Source of the DNA: Lindgomyces ingoldianus
Taxonomy: Eukaryota > Ascomycota > Dothideomycetes > Pleosporales > Lindgomycetaceae
Length of the DNA: 64,000 bases
Direction of reading: 5' to 3'
NCBI RefSeq assembly: GCF_010093535.1
Contig: NW_022985205.1
Span: 100,161 to 164,160 of the forward strand
Shown: positions 60,801 through 64,000 of the stretch, one piece after another
Layout: the number at the start of each line of letters is the position of its first letter
Numbering within the stretch: the stretch's first letter is position 1
Notes under the pieces: model-generated
Databases searched by the model: none
Seen by the model: the letters and a program-made list of their open reading frames with translations, nothing else
What the model was told of the DNA's origin: nothing
Position numbers and translations under genes: made by a program

Positions 60801-62868
60801 CTTTACTAAAGTCTTAATACTTTACTACTTTAACTTTAAACTACTAATACTTATAAAAGCTAATGCCTTAGACTACATAGTAGCAGGAGTTCTCTTCTAG
60901 ACTAAGCTAGATAGGACTATTAAGCCTATTATATATTTCTTAAAAAAAATAAGTCCTGTAAAAGGTAATTATAAGATCTATAATAAAGAATTACTTACTA
61001 TAGTACACTACTTTAAATAATAGCAACCTAAACTAGAAAGTGCAGCGCATCTAATATAAGTTCTATCTAACTATAAGAACTTATAGTACTTTATAACTAT
61101 AAAATAACTTAGCTACTAATAAGCTTGTTAGTTTAAATACCTATTTTATTTTAATTTTAAAATTACTTATTATTCTAGTTAAGACAAAAGAAAATTAGAT
61201 GCTTTTATAAGGCAATCCTAAAACATCTTTACTTAGAAAAAAGTGTAAAAAGCTTAATACTAAACTTTACTTTAACTTAAGCTATTTTTAAACTTTAACC
61301 TAAATAAAATAAATTAAATAATTAATTAGATTATTACTAATAAGTATTTAAATAATAAATTTATCTAAGAAACTTTAGACTTACTCTAAAACAGCGCTAG
61401 TTAGTTAAAGAAGGTAACACTAGCTAACTATAAAAACTAAAATAGTAAGCTATATTACTATAACTAACTTATAATTTCTAATTTTAATAAACTAAGAATT
61501 AAACTACTCTAAATTATACATAACTTACCTATTAGAGGACACCTAGGCAGAGAAAAGACTCTTAACCTACTACAGAGAGAGTACTACTAGCCCCGCATGT
61601 TCTATACTGTACACTAATATGTATTATGTTGCTATACTTGCTGTAAAGTAAAAGCCTTTTAAAAAAAGTATAATAGCTTACTTAAACTACTTCTAATCCT
61701 TAAACAAGCTTAAAAAGATATATTAATTAATTTTATTATAAACCTACTTCTATCTAAAAAGTATATAAATATTATAGTAGTTATTAATTACTTAACTAAG
61801 TATTAACACTTAATACTATGTTTCTCTATAACTGCCCCTAATATAGCCTAGTTATTCTACTAATATGTATAAGTTTACTATAGCCTGCCTAACATAATTA
61901 TATTAGACAAAGGTACGCAGTTTATCTTAGCCTTCTAAAATAAACTCTATAAACAGCTCTAAATTATCCTCTATCTATCTATAGCTTTTTACCTAGAGAC
62001 TAACAGCTAGACTAAGAATATAAATGCTATAATAAAATAAGTTTTATAAGTGTACATAAACTACTAGTAAAATAACTAAGTAAAATAGTTAGCTATAGCA
62101 TAGTTTAAAGCTAATAACATAACATTTAAATTAATATAAGTATCTTTATTCTTAGTAAACTATAAATACTACTCTTAAATAAAATTTAAACTACTTTTAA
62201 ATACCCCCTAACTAACTTATTAATTTATATAAGTAATAAACATAAATAGACTTATTAATAAAATCTAAAATATATCTAAATATGTTTATAAAAAGCTTAC
62301 ATAAGCTTAAGCTTTTTAATAAGAGTATATAAACTAATTTTAAACTTCTACCCCTGCGTATATAGCTAGCAAGAAGGTCTAGCTAGACACTAGAAATATC
62401 TAAATAAACTAATAATTAAAGAATCTTAATTAGAAGAACTTTAGCCCTTTTATAGTAGCTTATATAGTCTTATTACACACTTACTAATTAATCCTACCTA
62501 ACAGCATAAAGATACACCCTGTGTTCTACATATTATTGCTGCGCTAAGCAGCCTCTAAATCTAACTATCTACCTAAATAGCTAAACCTGCTACCTAAACC
62601 TATTATTATAAATAATAAACTAAAATATGTTATAGAAGATGTTAAATAGATCTAGTTTAATAAAAAAAATGTATCTATAAATACTTTATAAAATAAACTA
62701 GATATAATAAACTATTATAAGAACTTACAGAAGCCTTATAAAAGAACTCTATAGTAACCTAATTCTACGCCTAATACCTATTTAAACTAAACCTATACCT
62801 TAATAAAGACAACCTAATGCTAGAACTACTAATATAAAAGATTCTCTTTTTAATAAAAGGGGGGGTAC
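57844..62868 (+). pseudogene. Dead Gag-Pol of Gypsy copy D
   Basis: Collinear with copy B but more heavily mutated. Reverse transcriptase PFSLANAPSTF starts near 60321 and YINNILIYS near 60415. The integrase LDKGTQFI equivalent is near 61905 and the chromodomain near 62620-62720. A G-run precedes the 3' LTR. Confidence 0.88.
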
Positions 62869-63186
62869 TGTTACAGTATCCTCCCTAGATCCTAGACATA
62901 ACTATATTAGACATGTACTAGAGTATTATTAGTGCACGTCTAATATAAATATAACATAACATAGATATAAACTTAAGCATAAACTACTTTAACACTAACT
63001 AAACCTAAAACAGGCTTAATTTATACCTAAAGCGCTTAGACTTTTAAGCTAAGTATTTAATTACTAATTTTCTTCTAAACCTTTCTATTCCTTACACAAC
63101 GTCTTGTACCTACTATAATACCTCACGTAGTAATTAAACTAGACCTCTGTGAAGCTCTATAACCTTACTCGTGCACAATCGTGACA
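62869..63186 (+). repeat. 3' LTR of Gypsy copy D
   Basis: 318 bp. The inner end is mutated to TGTTACAGTATCC; the outer end CTCGTGCACAATCGTGACA is intact. Confidence 0.95.
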
Positions 63187-63225
63187 TATACAAGGGCTAT
63201 AGGTGTAATAGTATTCCTAGGTTAT
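63187..63225 (+). repeat. TGTAACA-type LTR, middle piece between copies D and E
   Basis: After TATAC it reads AAGGGCTATAGGTGTAATAG, which follows directly from 57525 in other LTRs. It ends at GTTAT (63221-63225), the probable target site of copy E. Confidence 0.85.
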
Positions 63226-63543
63226 TGTCACGATTGTGCACGAGTAAGGTTATAGAGCTTCACAGAGGTCTAGTTTAATTACTATGTAAGGTATTATAGT
63301 AGGTATAAGACGTTGTGTAAGAAACAGAAAGGTTTAAAAAGAAATTAGTAATTAAATACTTAGCTTAAAAGTTTAAGCGCTTTAAGTATAAATTAAGCCT
63401 ATTTTAAGTTTAGTTAGTATTAAAGCAGTTTATACTTAAGTTTATATCTATGTTATATTATATTTATGTTAAACGTGCACTAATAATACTCTAGTACATG
63501 TCTAATATAGTTATGTCTAAGATCTAAAAAGGATACTGTAACA
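63226..63543 (-). repeat. 3' LTR of Gypsy copy E
   Basis: 318 bp from TGTCACGATTGTGCACGAG to ATACTGTAACA. The outer end is preserved, the inner end RIP-mutated. Confidence 0.93.
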
Positions 63544-64000
63544 GTACCCCCCTTTTATTAAAAAGAGAATTCTTTACATTAGTAGTTCTAGCATTAAGTT
63601 GTTTTTATTAGAGTATAAGTTTAGTTTAGATAAGTATTAAGCATAGAATTAGGTTACTATAAAGTTTTTTTATAAAGCTTTTATAGGTTTCTATAACAGT
63701 TTATTATATTTAGTCTATTTTATAAAGTATTTATAGATATGTTTTTTTTATTAAACTAAATTTATTTAATGTCTTTTATAATATATTTTAGTTTATTATT
63801 TATAATAATAGGTTTAAGTAGTAGGTTTAGCTATTTAAGTAGATAGTTAGATTTAGAAGCTACTTAGCGCAGCAATAATACATAGAACACAAGGTGTATC
63901 TTTATGCTATTAAGTAGGATTAATTAGTAAGCGTGTAATAAGACTATATAAGCTACTATAAAGGGGCTAAAGTTTTTTTAATTAAGTTTTTTTAATTATT
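63226..64000 (-). mobile_element. Ty3/Gypsy chromovirus copy E, partial at window edge
   Basis: Its 318-bp 3' LTR is at 63226-63543, followed by the C-terminal pol and chromodomain region on the minus strand, matching copy C from 46394. The rest is beyond the window. RIP has removed all frames. Confidence 0.9.

Larger units (their letters stand above)
57526..63186 (+). mobile_element. Ty3/Gypsy chromovirus copy D, complete, RIP-dead
   Basis: 5,661 bp, 318-bp LTRs, exact TATAC duplications (57521-57525 and 63187-63191). It is inserted in a TGTAACA-type LTR. Confidence 0.95.

Overview
The window looks like a subtelomeric or AT-isochore stretch of a filamentous ascomycete genome, probably a Dothideomycete such as a member of the Pleosporales. 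The order-level guess is inference. It rests on short spliced fungal genes (46-100 bp GT..AG introns), Ty3/Gypsy chromoviruses, Fot1/pogo-like and Tc1-like DNA transposons, and heavy repeat-induced point mutation (RIP). In the repeats almost every CpA has become TpA on one strand or the other, and the dead coding frames are closed almost only by TAA and TAG.

Layout. (1) 1-3.5 kb: RIP-degraded Gypsy copy A and a Fot1-like fragment. (2) 3.6-7.9 kb: gene island 1, with a six-exon secreted zinc metalloprotease and one doubtful small gene. (3) 7.9-35.1 kb: a deep nest of transposons. A TGTAACA-type LTR element was entered by a Gypsy element with 619-bp LTRs (target duplication CACTG), which was entered by a Gypsy chromovirus with 318-bp LTRs (target duplication CTTAC). 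Around this lie Fot1-like copies, a palindromic Fot1 derivative, solo LTRs and a decayed minus-strand Gypsy element. (4) 35.2-41.5 kb: gene island 2, with a dead Tc1/mariner transposase, a SAM methyltransferase, a small three-helix membrane protein and an F-box protein with a one-base frameshift. (5) 42.0-43.3 kb: a second palindromic Fot1 derivative carrying a 352-bp insertion. (6) 43.5-46.1 kb: gene island 3, with a GNAT acetyltransferase and a small reading frame cut in two by Gypsy copy C. (7) 46.1-64.0 kb: Gypsy C, a 231-bp solo LTR, a 4.3-kb TGTAACA element containing a full-length dead Fot1-like transposon and a solo LTR, and Gypsy copies D and E, inserted 39 bp apart in opposite orientations in one LTR.

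The five copies of the 318-bp-LTR chromovirus (A-E) dominate the window. Their LTR ends (TGTCAC..GTGACA) and, where both ends are visible, exact 5-bp target duplications allow base-level boundaries. The host genes form no operon or recognisable pathway. They are housekeeping or accessory genes stranded between retroelement blocks.

I found no immune, CRISPR or secondary-metabolite system. The observations most worth following are a RIP gradient that spares the outer ends of LTR elements, a 10-bp TGCA-cored tandem array in the split reading frame and in two copies of a 350-bp repeat (with a related motif in the 619-bp LTR), the palindromic Fot1 derivatives, and the gene split by copy C.
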